A stretch of 64,000 nt of DNA, from the NCBI GenBank assembly GCA_021234535.1, contig CM037838.1:22451009-22515008 (forward strand). Reading direction: 5' to 3'. How positions within the stretch are numbered: position 1 is the stretch's first letter; every line of letters starts with the position of its first letter. This stretch comes from Stichopus chloronotus (Eukaryota > Echinodermata > Holothuroidea > Aspidochirotida > Stichopodidae). The notes under the pieces are model-generated. The model had not been told where the DNA came from, ran no database searches, and was given only the letters and a program-made list of their open reading frames with translations. Of this stretch, positions 1 through 13,265 are shown one piece after another. The translations under genes were made by a program, and so were the position numbers.

Positions 1-182
1 TTAAGCGGCAGCTAAGTAGCTTAGATTTAAAGGAGGAGAAATTATTACAGTTGGCTTCTTACGAGAGGTTTGTTTCCTATTCGTAACGGTGAACGGTATC
101 GAATGTTAGAAAACACATTAAATCTATCTTGACAAAAATTATGTTAGTTTCACTTGTTCTAACTTTATGCTGTATTGCCAGG

Positions 183-1028
183 CAGTGGTTTAACACAAAC
201 ACCTTCTTTGTACCAATATTGAATATATTAACCATCCTTCTGAGTACTACAGACCTAGCTTCTAACGTTACCAGATATTTTTGATTAATATATATATACC
301 ATTATGAGCATACTTCTTGAACACCAGTAATTTTATGTCAAACGATTTCTAAAACCTATTATGAAAATTCGATCAAAATTTGGCTGTTTCTTTCTTTTAA
401 GTAGGCTATTCTTTCATAAGAACGACCAGTTAGAGAATATAATGACCTTGTATATTTTAATTAATTTGATTGATAATGTTATTGCGGTAGCCCACGGCTG
501 TGTATGTGTAATCACAATCAGCGAGTACAACATAATCAACACGTAATAAAATAAGTGCTTTGTTGATACAACATTACTATGAAAATCTATAGATACATTA
601 TATGAGTATACAACCAAAGTTTGTATGGAAACTTGAATTAATGAAATGTCAGCATACATTCATGGTTTCCAATTTGTTCGATTTTTTTCAACTCCATCAT
701 GAGATCCTTCATTTTAACCTCATGTCTTTTTTTTATTACAATACCTCTCATGTACTCTACACGTGGAGCACTTATATAGGCTTATAGGCTGCATTTGCAA
801 GTAATGTCCATAACGTAGAACAGATACGTTAGTGGACTATTCTTTGCAAAGCGCCACAAACCTTAAATTCACACGTATCATGGCAAAAAGCTAGAATACA
901 GTTTTATAGTCTAAGCCTCCTGCTAAACACAAAAACCTATTCAGGCCTAAATATATACCCTCTGCACACCAAGCATAGGCTATACACATTCGCTACCCGT
1001 ATAGGCCTATACATGCACCACACTACTC
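183..1028. repeat. Diverged tandem duplication, copy 1
   Basis: First of two head-to-tail copies of a segment of about 0.85 kb. Both begin with AGTGGTTTAACNCAAAC-like sequence followed by ACCTTCTTTG, then share TCTAACGTTACC, AATTTTATGTCAA, a TTTGGCTG/TCTTTTAAGTAGGC block, a TTTTTCAACTCC block, GCGCCACA/ACGCCACA, TTTTATAGTCTA and an AGGCCT-rich tail. They diverge by many substitutions and small indels (about three quarters identical by eye). A 61-codon frame at 361-546 lies inside, but the equivalent stretch of copy 2 is broken by frame changes and stops, so it is not a conserved protein. Function unknown; it may be an old mobile or noncoding unit. Confidence 0.8.
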
Positions 1029-1033
1029 ACTAT

Positions 1034-1962
1034 GAAGTGTTTTAACTCACACCTTCTTTGTTCCAATATTGAACATATTTAACTTCCTTCTTAGTACCAC
1101 AGACTTCACTTCTAACGTTACCAAATATTACTGTTCCATAATTAATATATAATATGAGCATTATTTGATGAACACTCGTAATTTTATGTCAACAGATTTC
1201 TCAAACCAATCATGCAAATTCTGTCAAGATTTGGCTGTTCCTTTCTTTTAAGTAGGCCGTCGTGTATTCTTTCATAAGTACAAGTTATTGATGAGAATGT
1301 AATGATCTAGTATATTTTAATGAATTTGGATGTTAATGCTATTGCATGAAATCCACGGCTGTGTAACTAAGTCAATGTGTAATCACAATCAGAGAGTTTA
1401 GCATTGGGCAGCATAAAACTATAATAATATAATAAAATATGTGCTTTGTCGATACGCCATTTCTATATAAATCTATAAATACAGTAAAGTCTGCATGGTA
1501 ACATGAATCAATGAAATACTAACGTATCAGAAGCTTATTACATTAGCTGCTGTAAATGGTAGTTGACTACGTTCACGGCTTTTAATTCTCTTTGATTTTT
1601 CAACTCCAATGATCTTCAAAACCCTTCATATAACCTCATGTATTTTTGGGGGTTACAAATACTGCTACAATTCCGTTCTACACACTGAGCAGATGTATAG
1701 GTCTATAGGTTGCATCTGCCAATGATGTCCGTAACATAAACAAATATACTAGTGAACTATTCTTGCAACGCCACATAAGTTTAATCCACACGTAGCATAG
1801 CCTATACGTACAATGCAGTGTTATAGTCTACGCCTGGTCCTAAACAAACAACTTATCCAGGCCTGCATATATTTATACATATAGACTCTACCTACCAAGC
1901 CTACGCCTGCACACACATTCACTACACATGTGGGTCTATACAACAAGCACCATACTCTACGC
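1034..1962. repeat. Diverged tandem duplication, copy 2
   Basis: Second copy, directly following the first. It is about 80 bases longer, partly through an insertion near 1500-1590 between the ATGAAAT block and the TTTTTCAACTCC block. Order and orientation of all shared blocks are kept from start to end, which points to a single duplication by unequal exchange rather than two independent insertions. No terminal repeats or target duplications were seen at the outer ends. Confidence 0.78.
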
Positions 1963-4900
1963 AGCTTGGGATACACACTTGAGAATAAGTTATGGTTGTA
2001 TAATACAACACTTTGTCTGTACTTAATTTGAAATAAAAAATGCTGGGAAGGGCATACTGGTTCCTGTAAAAGAAAAATGATGTTTCAGAACACAACTCCT
2101 TTTGTTTGTAATGCTAAAAGAGGAAGGTGCTAGATAAAGTGCCATAGTGTTTTGTATCATTACTAATGGCTGTTTGTTTGGGTTGAATCATCTTTCCCCA
2201 GATCATCCAGTCACTGTATATGCAACAGGAAGTCCTATGAACATAGAACAAATCGTTAACCAGTTAAGGACAGATTCAGTTGCAGGCTAACGACACCATA
2301 CGTACACATCAATCAGTACGACCATATTCATGTAGAGCTAGACCCAATAGATACACGTTTAATGTTAATGTATAGTTATCCACATATGTGTCTTAATTGT
2401 TGCGCTAATATGATTATTTCATGTCTTTTCAAAAGTTACTTTCGTCACGGGCTTTGAATCAGTTCAAGCAGTGTGTAGCCTCAGAAAACTAAGTCAAATT
2501 TTAGTCATCATAAAGCAGATCAACAGTGTACTTACACCAACATCTACTTTTTCATGCAAACGATCGTATTAAATACTTCATGTATGGTTTTATTATTTAT
2601 TTTAGTTTCTCATGTCCATTAATGCAGAATCCCTGATGTACTCCCCAATGTTAAAAGCAGATAGGCATATTTATTCAATGCAAACAGGGCTAAAATATGT
2701 TGCATAAAGCTGAGCTATAAAGGTAAAGTACACTTTAGTATAATAAACGTTTTCTGTCAGATCTTCTTATAGCCTAACATTAAGCCTACATACGTAATCG
2801 TTACAGCTGCTTTGCCTTTTGCAAGGCATAGTAAATGCCTTTTTTATTCAACATGTTGCATATATGTAAAGTACAGTGTACAAACCAAACAGTGGACGAA
2901 ATAGACCGGCATCTTAATCGATTTAGAAGGAATTGACTTGCTTCATACATAAAACTATACAAGTTTCCAATCTTACTTAGACATATGATATTGCTCGTTT
3001 AATATTTCACTGAATCTTGAGACAAACATATGTAATCACCATCAGCATACACCGACAAACATATAGGCCTAGTCGAAGGAGTCTGATAACATGATCCAGC
3101 TAAAGTAATATCTCTAATGTTTTTCTGGCTGTTACCATTTATATGGCTCGATACTACGAATATTGAGCAAGTCTAGGCTATATCTAAATTTTCTGCGTGA
3201 AATGACCATTTTTTTTATTAGGATGAAAATGCATATTTAAATTCGACAATTTCAACTACACTTAATTATCGTTATTATTTTCTTCATGTTATTATTGAAG
3301 TGCTTATAGTCTAAGACTAATAATATGGAATATAAGTTTCTTTAATCAAGTAGGTGAATAAAAATTATTATGTTAGGTGAAGAATGCATATTTTAGACTT
3401 TCACAATTCTAACTTAAGTTTCAGTCATAATTGTCATAATTGTTTGAATACAATTGAGGAAAATTATAACAAACTTTGCAAGAATTTTTCAGTTGTAAGG
3501 AAATGCTCATAACATGTATGTAAGGCAAACCTAGCATGCCTGAAGTTAGGAGAACATATTGTTGGAAAAAACATCATCTTGCTTTAAAGTGAGGCTGTGA
3601 GATTATCAGTTACTGTGTGAGACTGACGTAACATTGAAGCAGGATAGGACAATTAGTTGCCTAAAACATTGCGGGCCAAGGTTATGAAAGTTTTTCTTTC
3701 CTTTTACCTTAGTCGTTTTATTTACGTAAATATTCATTATACTGTCTTAGGTATAACCCCACAATACCTTAAGTCTACACAGGTTACCATGCTTTTTTCG
3801 ATGACGAACCGTTAAGGCAGGCTAAGAGAGGCTAATTGTACCTTGTATTTATATTTCTATTGGTTTCCGTTACAGCATTACTTGTGTACGCTCGGTATAA
3901 GCCCTACACGGAAATGCATAATTGTGCAGGCCTAAGCTTTGCATATTGTACAAAGAGTGACTATGTACAGCACGCTTAGCGGTACATACTGAAATGGTTT
4001 TTGAATTGAAAAATTGGAAGTGATCACTTACCTAGTTAAATGATTAAGTTATCCAGCTTGTTACAATTTTAAGTGCATTGTGCATTTTACAATGATTTAC
4101 CACCTCAATCACACCTATCAACGTTCACCAGAGAAATGTTGTACCTCAGTAGAAGTTGCATATGTACATATGACGTGTATTATATGGTAAATAGCGGCCT
4201 GTGTTTTGTACATATGTATCCGTGCGTCGATATTACTATAGTTCACACACTGAGTCATAACAGTCTAGTTCAAATTTCCCGCACAAATGTGCAGGTAGAC
4301 ATTGTAGGCGTGACAAAGACTGCATCTCTCTTTCATTGGGTAAAGAGTGAAAGCCCGGATCTTTACATATATAGATATGTGTGTATATGTATATATTACC
4401 GTCTAGAGGAAGTCCATTGAAAGCTCTTCACTCTTAATCATTTTTAAAGAATAATTGTTTCGATTCGCAGTTCATAATGTGATGCATGTGGTTCAACGCG
4501 GTGATAACTGGCTAAAGTTAATTACGGAAATGAAGTAAACAAATTTGTGTCAGTTGATTATCACTAATTTTCCACCCCCTCGTCTTTTGCATACGATTGT
4601 TATTTTAAAACATCAAAATAATAAGTTGAATATTTCTGGAAATAAAACACTCAGAGAAAGGGCTAAAGTTCGTGATGTAGTTCTCTGATGAATGATATAC
4701 TGAATTTCAAAGGTTGTTTGTTCCATTAATGGTGAACTTACTACTTTACAAATATTGAAGCTAATCTCAGTGTCATTAATTTACTTCATTTTGTGGCCTT
4801 TGTAGGATTGACATTGATATCAAAATACCAAATGTAACAGAGCACGGCACGAAAAATGATACAAAATACTTGGTTGGTTTGGTAACAAGAATGGAAGTTA

Positions 4901-7900
4901 CTTCCAAACATTCCAGTCATCTCATTCCGGTTTTACAATTACAACAGTTATTCTAAAGGTTCATTCCCTTGTCACTCCACAGCACGTGTTATAGATCTGT
5001 ACTTATTGATTATCCCATCGATGGGAGTCATTTATTATCCTCTTTTGCATCTAGTTGATGTAGTGACTCAATTTCTTGTATCTTTCATACCCCGTATTTC
5101 CTTTTAGTGTAGTCATGTTTCTGATAACAATTATTTAGAGAGTCTCGGCTGAGTTTGTGCTTCCAATCGACTACTCATGCGGTACAGTTTATAATTGTAG
5201 TCTGTACTCCCCTGTCAGAGCTTATGTAAAGCTATAGCACCATGTTAGTAATGTCACTCCATATCGTGTTATGACTGTTCAAAAGTAACTGCCGTGTATG
5301 AATGCAGCCACCACTCACTGTCTGATACTGGTAACTGTGGTCTCATTGTACGTTACTTTCGATGCAAAATTTCGTTCTGAAGTCTTGAGATGGCAATCTT
5401 AAGTTTACATAGGTTACTGTATCACCGACTGCATAACACCTACAGATAGATTGATTACGTTATTGAATTGCGTTGTTTTGAGCCAGTCTGCATTGGTTTC
5501 TTCTCTGGTCTCATCGGCGCAGAAGGTTCGATTTCATTTTCAAGAATTCGGTGGTCATAAAACGTCTTTTTGAAAATCACAGACCATTGCGCTAGTTATG
5601 AAAATGGAAAGTGTATTATATTCGCACGAAGTTCGAAAACCGCTTCCTTGCTATACCCTCACTTAGTATAACAGTTTTTAGTGTATACGAGTCTGCTCTA
5701 GGATATGGTCGATATGAACTCGTTGAACGAATTCCTGTCAACAAAATGTTTATTTTATCATTATCGGATATTTCGATAGACTGACATGTCAGGGCTACAA
5801 GGCGGTATTGCTTGTCGTCGTTACATTCACCCTTATTAATTTCCGTTACCTCGTGTAACATTGGCTTTGACGAGTGCAGTAGCTCGTTATGCAAAAAAAA
5901 ACAAAAAAAAACCAAACAATAATGAGGTGTACCGATCGGACTAAAAGGTTAGCCTACCACAAAGTGGGTATTGGTTTAACCTACATGTACCTATATACCT
6001 CCTAATGCTAAATAACATCTATCAGGCTAGCGATAACATGCCGTTCACTGTATTTATGTTTTGAAAGATGCACTCCGTTTTGGAGTGAATCAAGTTGGAA
6101 TGAAGGCGAGAGCAAGATTTCCCGTTAGTGTGCACGTGTCAGATTTTCTCTTCCTCTTTGTGGATTATTTCGATAACTCAACAGAAATACATCATTCTAA
6201 TCTCGGATGATCAAGTGAAACAGGTCCCTGACTTGTGGGCCTAGTCTATCAGCTCATACAGGATTCGGTTTCTCAGTCGGACCGTTGATCGTGTAACGGC
6301 TATAGGAGCTTAAGCAGACGAATTGATAACATCTGTACCTGTCGGTCTGTACCGTCAACGTCTGTACCCGGTCTACAGATCGAAACACCAGAGCGTTTCA
6401 AGTGATGAGCGGAGTAATTAAACATTGCTACGCCGTTAAACCCGGTAAGAGTGCTATTAACAGCTGGGAGCGACCACATTAAAGCTTGCTCAATCGACGG
6501 GTAACGGGTTCCATTGTAATTTACACACTGAACAAATAATAACTGAAAACTAAAAAATTAGGTTATATAATTGAGGAAAGTAGACAAAGCTGGTATACCT
6601 AAAACTAACTCATTTGTTTCGATGAGTTTCAGTTTGAAACTGGGAATTCGAAATAATATTAAAATGAGTGAACCAATGACAGACTTAGCTTGTAACAAAG
6701 GCACAGCCAGTAATATTGCTTAAACATTGTACTAAACTAAAGTTTCTTTTGGCTTTCTGTTTGTTAGTCTGGTCTAATGACATTTTAAGTTAAAAGCTAC
6801 TATACATCAAAGGTAAGTTTGAAATATCGTGTAAATGCGGTACAATTGATAAACATTGACTAGCAAATGTTTAAACTTTCTTTGTGTGACACGAGCATTG
6901 ATCAAAATGATCATAAAAATAGCCACCATGGTTTACTTTCGATCAACCATCACTCAGCCTGTAATGGTCAGGTACTCAGGTAACATCAATGACAACTCAA
7001 GCCTAGACATCTTTGTGTAGCAAAGTCCACGAAGTTTAGAATAACACTTAAATTCAAATTTGATTCAAAAATATCATATGTAAGTTGAGCGAACGTTTGG
7101 CTTTAATGTGTACTTTTTTTGATATTACATTCATATCACCGCTTTCAAGTGAAAAGTCATATCATCTTTAGGTACCTACCTTTAGTATTTACTTTGTCAA
7201 CTCACCTACATAGGATTGCACACAAAAGAAGTGATTTGTTTCTGGCTATTCCAGCTGGTATTGCATTAGGTTACTTCCAAGTAAATGAAAATTACCGAAG
7301 GTCTCTGTGGCACAGTAAACCAGTACATCGATTTGTTTACTAAGAGAAAATAAAAAAAAAAAGTTATCTTTCTTGGTGATTCCAGACTTTACCAAACTAA
7401 TTTTGTTGCTTCTGCCACATACGTGTACATGTAAGCTATGTTGTTCATTCTATGTTTCATTTTCGGTTGATCTACCGGATTTAAGGTTATGTTTGATTGT
7501 TCCAAAATGAACTCTTATAGTTTCATTAAAAAATAATAATTCACACACAGATAAAACTCACGTAATGCTACCTTTAATCTTATACGTGGTAAAGTATAAT
7601 TTGAGACATGTAGAACATAATTGCTATTTTATCAATTCAATCCGGACAGATTACATGTGCAATTTCAGTGCAGCTCGAAATGCGAGTTTCATTTTATATG
7701 TGGCTCTATTGATTACCAACCCTTTGAGGTTATTATAGGTAGTTGGGAAAAGAAAAGAGAATACATCATTTTCATATGATGTAGTTAGTACCTCAGTTTG
7801 GGAAAGTTTCACGGGTGAGTAAAAACAAACAAAGTGTTCTCCTAAAGCGACCTGACACGATTATCAACGAGACATCAGCAGTCTATCTTCTAAGTTCTTG

Positions 7901-8334
7901 ATAATAGTTTACTTTTTGTAATAGGTACAAGCTGAAGAAGCTCAAACGCTGAAGACAATACTTGAGTATAAGTAACACTTTTTCGGCAACAGAAAATGCC
8001 TCAATCCAACGAGTTGCTAATTTTGTTCCAAGCATGCATGTCTATATAGCAGAGAAAACTCCTAATTTCTAATTCATAGATTAAAAGTATTTTGATTCGC
8101 TCGTCGATAATTGTTTAATACAGATGGGATTTTTTTAATCTTTACTTTGCCTTTTTCACTTTAAACTAATCTGAAATCTGTAACTTTCTTTCATCTTATT
8201 TGTCGTAGTTTGAAATGAAAGTTATTGGAGAGAATTTCCTGACTTGACCACAAGTTCATTTTAAGGTTCCCATGTAGTCACACTCGGCATCAGATGTTCA
8301 TTGTGATTGGGAATCTTTTCAACCATTCTTGCAT
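1963..8334. other. AT-rich stretch, no supportable gene
   Basis: Over 6 kb without a recognisable gene, RNA or mobile element. The longest open frames (115 codons at 4073-4420 plus, 99 codons at 5616-5915 minus) match no family I know, have no splice context and show no biased composition. Two A runs separated by C lie at 5892-5911. Confidence 0.6.
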
Positions 8335-8358
8335 AGAGAGAGAGAGAGAGAGAGAGAG
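8335..8358. repeat. (AG)12 microsatellite
   Basis: Twelve uninterrupted AG units, followed by an impure GGTGGAGAGAGAA tail. A simple dinucleotide repeat and homopurine tract. Confidence 0.95.
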
Positions 8359-8839
8359 GTGGAGAGAGAAATTACCGTTGTACATATGCGCGGATGAGTG
8401 GAATATTCTAGAAATAAAAACAAAAACACGACCAAAGGTATGAAAAGGAAAGGATGTTAAGCAAAGTTGATACGGTACCTAAATGTAAATATTATTTAGA
8501 TTTTTTCCGAGGGTCTTTAGCTTCATTAATCACTAACGGCAGTGAAACCTGAACGTTGCAGAGGTAACCTTAAGGGACATTCAAGACATGATCATGTCAA
8601 CATTCTTCGAAGAACAAAGAAGACGTCTGTCTGTGTTTGTTCCCTCTAGAGTGCTGTGATCAGGTGAAGAAAGATGCCTCAGAGATATTCGACATTTCCT
8701 AGAATAACCGATAAATCAGCCTATAAATAGCGATGTTTTATCATAGCCCTAAATGACTTACAAATCATACAGCACTGCTTTGTTCTGAGAAGTAGTGTGC
8801 AAGAGAGGTGAAGATATGAAATAAAATTTGCGTAAAGTA

Positions 8840-9187
8840 CAAACTTTAAAGGCAAATAGGGCATTTGTATTACAGAAAACAACCACAGATATAAAACCAG
8901 TGTTTGTAAAGGTAGAATGACAGATTATTGAAATTAAGGCAGGACCGTAGACTTCTTTCAAGAAATACGTTTCTCATAGATAGAAATTCAGTTATTTGTT
9001 GCTTAACAATAATTTATTCACCCAAACTTTTCAAAATTCAAATGATGCATATTCTGTTACTCACCACATGCATAATGTTTTGAGTAGGTGAAGCTCTTCC
9101 TGATGTCCATTGGTGAGACTGAATTGACTAAAGCTATTTCCTTCGTATACCATGTTGGTATACTCTAAACACCCTACTTCCCTTTAA
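8840..9187 (-). repeat. Dispersed repeat family A, minus-strand copy
   Basis: Read on the minus strand from 9187, this matches the plus strand from 35054. It begins TTAAAGGGAA(G/A)TAGGG(T/C)GTTTAG, continues with ATACCA(A/C)CATGG(T/G)ATACGAAG, CAAAACA(T/C)TATGCATG, a long block ATGCATCATTTGAATTTTG then AAAAGTTTGGGTGAA, GCAACAAATAACTGAATTTC, and ends near the CCTTTAAA block at about 8845. Identity is around 80% by eye over some 350 bases. The TTAA at the start resembles that of the two TTAA-flanked elements elsewhere in the window, so a nonautonomous DNA transposon is the best guess. A possible far end, CTTAAGGGACATTC at 8571, would give a 615-bp element but matches the start only over about five bases. 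No coding potential. Confidence 0.75.
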
Positions 9188-10997
9188 CTTTTAGACAATG
9201 TTTAGCGTACGAACCACAAAAGCAAGGGACAAAAATGAAAACGAAGAGAACCATACGCTTACAAGAATAACAAAAGTGCAAGAAGTGACATATATATCCA
9301 ACAAAACTGAAAAGTAAGACTGATCATGTCCGTCTGTTTAAACCTATAATGGAAAGGAACAACAATGAAAGAAGTGGTGATGAAACTGTTTATTTAAAAC
9401 AGTTGTATTGTTTCAGAAGATTGTGCGACAAATTGATGAACATTTTAAAGCGCAATACACGGTAAAGTGAAGATGAGCCTCTGCGAACGAAAGCTTTACG
9501 TATGAAGTGAACAATTATGTTTGTATCTTTATTCGGAGACAGAGTAAAATTTTGTAGATTTAGTTAAAGATCTGTAAAACGTAGGACTTGGTGGAAAAGG
9601 AATCATCAGTGGGGCGGCGAAGACACATCTCGAAAAGATTAAATTGCTTTTTAACAAGTCAAATGACGGGCCTAATTTTGTAAAGAGCAATTATTTTGCC
9701 AGATTAGCGTAGCCTTTTTCAACGATATTGATGTACATAACTTTAAAAATGATAGTCAACTTTACTTGTTGGCAGCCAGTCATCATCTCTACCAGGCATT
9801 AAGTCAGGATGATGTTGTAGGTTTACCGCTCCAGCACAGGGTATACTCTCAATACAACTGCCACAGTTCTAGCTAGGAGGTATAGTCCTTCAAGCTGGCC
9901 TCCCAAAACACAGTGCAGTAATTCTGTTTCTATTAAAAACGAATTTGAGAGTTACTACTAAGCAAAATGTGCATTCTCTTTGTACCAATTATACTAGAAT
10001 CGGCATTAATAACTAGTAAGAAAGTAGTATCCATATTTGTAACTTTTTTTTTGTTCTCTTTTATAGCTGCTTTCCTTTATCATTACATTATGTTTTCACA
10101 GGTGGGTAGGGCTGTGTGGAAAAAGGATAGCGTGGGTGAGGGGTTGGTTGGTGTACTGTGGATTCAAGTGTATCAATTTCATAGTTGGTCTTTTTCTTTG
10201 AGAGCGATCTACTTGACAAGTCCTGCTGGGGTTTTGAAGGTTTCTTTTCACATTTTGTTTGTAAATTTATTATTGTTACCTGTCAAAGTTGTTAATCTCT
10301 TACTGTATTTGTATTTGTGAAGGAACAAACAATAGAAATGACACGAGTTGAGAGTTAATCCAAACAGGTTGGTCACCGAGGTTGTCATTAGTTGTCCTTT
10401 CGAGAAGACCTCCCATTCCAGAGCAATCATGATCAATGATGTTGTAAGTCCAAATAATAAGAGAACAAAGTTATGCCTTTAGTTGTTCACAAATTTTGGG
10501 AATGCATTTATTTAGTCATGATTTTTTTAATTTTAGCAATGATGCAGTTCTATTTTGCAAAAGATTCATTTATGTTTGTTAACATACTTCAAAATAGACG
10601 TGGGCTGAACAAAGCAAAATTTGAATTTTCATCACTCTTATTGCATTGCCTACATGATACCAAGTTACTCTTAGTAGTTTTGCATTATTTGAAAAGAAAA
10701 TAGGGTTGTCAGATTGTTCCGATTGTTAATTATAATCCGAGGAGTTTATCAAAATCTGAGAAAGTTTCAGAGGAGTGACAAAAATGTCAAAACGAACTTG
10801 CAAAAAACAATAAAAGGACAAATTTTCTCTTAAATCCTGAAAATCTTCACCTGCAAATATCTGATTTCTGAGAGACAAAGAGGACACCGACATGACAAAG
10901 AGAAAATTCTAAACGTCAACTCTTTTTTTTCTAAAATCAAGTGTTTTTTTTATAAGGCAATGTTCATTCCATCACAAGTGCACAGTTCCCTCCCTCA
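9188..10997. other. No supportable gene
   Basis: AT-rich DNA. A 117-codon frame at 9967-10320 is very rich in Phe, Leu, Val and Ile because the DNA is T-rich. It has several hydrophobic stretches but no recognisable family, and I treat it as chance. Confidence 0.55.
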
Positions 10998-11037
10998 CCC
11001 CCCCCCCCCCCTGCACACACACACACACACACACACA
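10998..11037. repeat. C14 run followed by (CA)n microsatellite
   Basis: Fourteen C (10998-11011), TG, then twelve CA units to 11037 running into AAA. The first of the long G/C homopolymers in the window. Confidence 0.95.
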
Positions 11038-11039
11038 AA

Positions 11040-12966
11040 AACAGCGCTCACATGAGCTTGAGCACGTTGCCTGGTTGGTTCAAAAACATATTCATATATA
11101 CACATATTTTTCTCATCTTACAACTAGAAATTTTTACATTTTCATGTTTGTAATATTGTTTTAAGTACGATTCTGTTTTCTTTCAAAGGTCCGTGCGATA
11201 TATTTTACATCGTTCGGAACTTACGTTGCAGCAAGTTTATAAAAGGCGTCCCAATGCACATTTTCATTTTCTGCTTTGTCAAAGTCGCATGCTGACTATG
11301 AGATAAACACTGAAAAAATCATATAAGCAGGTAAAGTAAGACTTACAAATATAGCCTAACCATATTTTGGCAATACATTGCTACTCCTTTACCAACAAAA
11401 ATGATTTACATTTTTTTCTCTGAATCGTGTCACTTTGACAAAGCTGACATACCAAACTTAAAAGATGTCATGTTAGTGTCCACAAATAGATGTCAATGCA
11501 CCATCTTTGCCTAAAACTCATGTATGCTTTCGCTAACTTATCTCCACAATGTTTACCGTGTGTTGGGTGAACTTTACTTCATGCTGTTGGTATGCGGAAG
11601 AAGCAGCCAGTTTTACACACGAGACACGGGAACCTCCGTCTCATACGTCTCCCTGTGTTATCGTGTAATAGAGGTACTGTAACAGGCATACTCTTTTACT
11701 GCGCATGCACTTATCCAAAAGAAAAAACGGTATTGATTAAACTGAGGTTCGAACAAGATCCGAAAAAAGTGTCTACTTCCATTGTAAGAATCAACCTGTG
11801 ATCAAGTTGTAAATTAAAACTTTTTTGCCACTTTTAGACGTATGATTACCCAGGGGATTCATTATTTTTCGTGGAAACACTACCCTTTGAGATTGCAAAT
11901 GGTGATTATCCACGTTGGAGTGAGGATCTATGGGACGTACTATATACTATATCACCGAAGCGATTACCATACCTTTGCACAAATGTAAGTGTGTACCGTT
12001 CAACATAGGCATGGCAAATAAGGCCTTTCACAATGGATTAGGTATAACAACACTAAGAAAACACTTCTAATGCAAACTTGGAATGCCTAATTGCATCACC
12101 TTAGGTGAGCTAATTGGTCTCAGTTTTGAATAACATAATTGCAATTCCACATACACTGGGTTACTTCTCTCGAATGGTTAATTGATTTATGGGTACTGAA
12201 TGTGACTTTTTGAACTGTGCAATTGAATTCAAGGCATATAGTTTTTGGATTTGTGATACATATTTCCATAGCCCTTTTGCAAGATTACATCGTAAAAAAA
12301 GTAATTATTTACTAGCCATGCATTGCCACTTGTTGTAACTGGTAGAAACATTTGTGTTTATTCAGGCGAGGGCTACTTTGGTAACGAAGAAAAGTCGACC
12401 AAACAGCAATTAATTTAACCTGAGAGTTTGAAATCAAGTAAACTGAAGTTTCAATCTCTTCTTAATCCCCCTCCTCCCACTGATAATAGTATGAACTCCA
12501 ATTCCCTCTGTTTATTCACACATTGCATTAATCAAAATAGCAATCTATTTCTGGTGCACTTAGGACAGCTAAAGGTAAATGTGATGACAAGAAATACGTG
12601 AATATATGTACGACGAGAGTAGAAGCAAAACCTGATAGATAAACTTTTGTAACGAGTGTTGTTTTGTCTTCTGATAGTGATGTGTTGGTTTACTTTGGTC
12701 TATAAATTTATCTTTGGGAAAATAGTGTTGATTTATTGCATCCTTTTTCTTGGAAGTGCAAAAATGCTAGGTGATATGTGCTCGGTAGATATCGAGTTTT
12801 GAAAATGCATGAATCTGTTCAGTTTGTGCTGAAATGTTACTAAGAATTGATCACTGATTGTAAAGGAAAACAGTAAACGACATCTCTGTCATCACAATTC
12901 AGTAACTGCAAAGACTATATGTATTTGAAAATCGAAAAACAAATGTTTTTCTTAATAGCTGTAGTT
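11040..12966. other. No supportable gene
   Basis: AT-rich DNA with only short open frames (69 codons at 11592-11801 is the longest). Nothing recognised on either strand. Confidence 0.55.
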
Positions 12967-13265
12967 CTTATTTTCTATGGATACATTCATGGCACCTTAA
13001 ACGACGTAGACTGTAGCCTACTATTTAGTTTGGAACTGTAGTCCAAGTAAAGTCACATTACACTGATGGTAGTATATCCTTCTCTTCCCCTTAAATAGCC
13101 TATGCAGAAGGCTATTACTTTTTTTACTTTCCATAGATACATTCCTGGCACCTTAAATGATGTAGGCTACTATTTAGTTTCGAACTGTGCTCCAAGTAAA
13201 GTCACATTACATTGTTGGTATATCCTTCACTTCCCACTTAATAGTCTATGCAGCATGCTGTTACT
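12967..13265. repeat. Tandem duplication, two ~150-bp units
   Basis: Unit 1 is about 12967-13118 and unit 2 about 13119-13265. Both read: (T/C)AT(G/A)GATACATTC then TGGCACCTTAAA, CTACTATTTAGTTT, GAACTGT, CTCCAAGTAAAGTCACATTACA (with one change), a TATATCCTTC block, CTTAATAG(C/T)CTATGCAG and a GCT(A/G)TTAC end. Unit 1 has an extra GACTGTA-like insertion. Identity is roughly 85-90% by eye, more recent than the 0.2-2 kb duplication. Confidence 0.85.

Noticed and set aside
361..546. 61-codon frame in the first tandem copy
   Set aside because: The equivalent position in the second copy is frameshifted and stopped, so the frame is not conserved.
9967..10320. 117-codon hydrophobic frame resembling a small membrane protein
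   Set aside because: Hydrophobicity follows from T-rich DNA; no recognised family and no supporting context.
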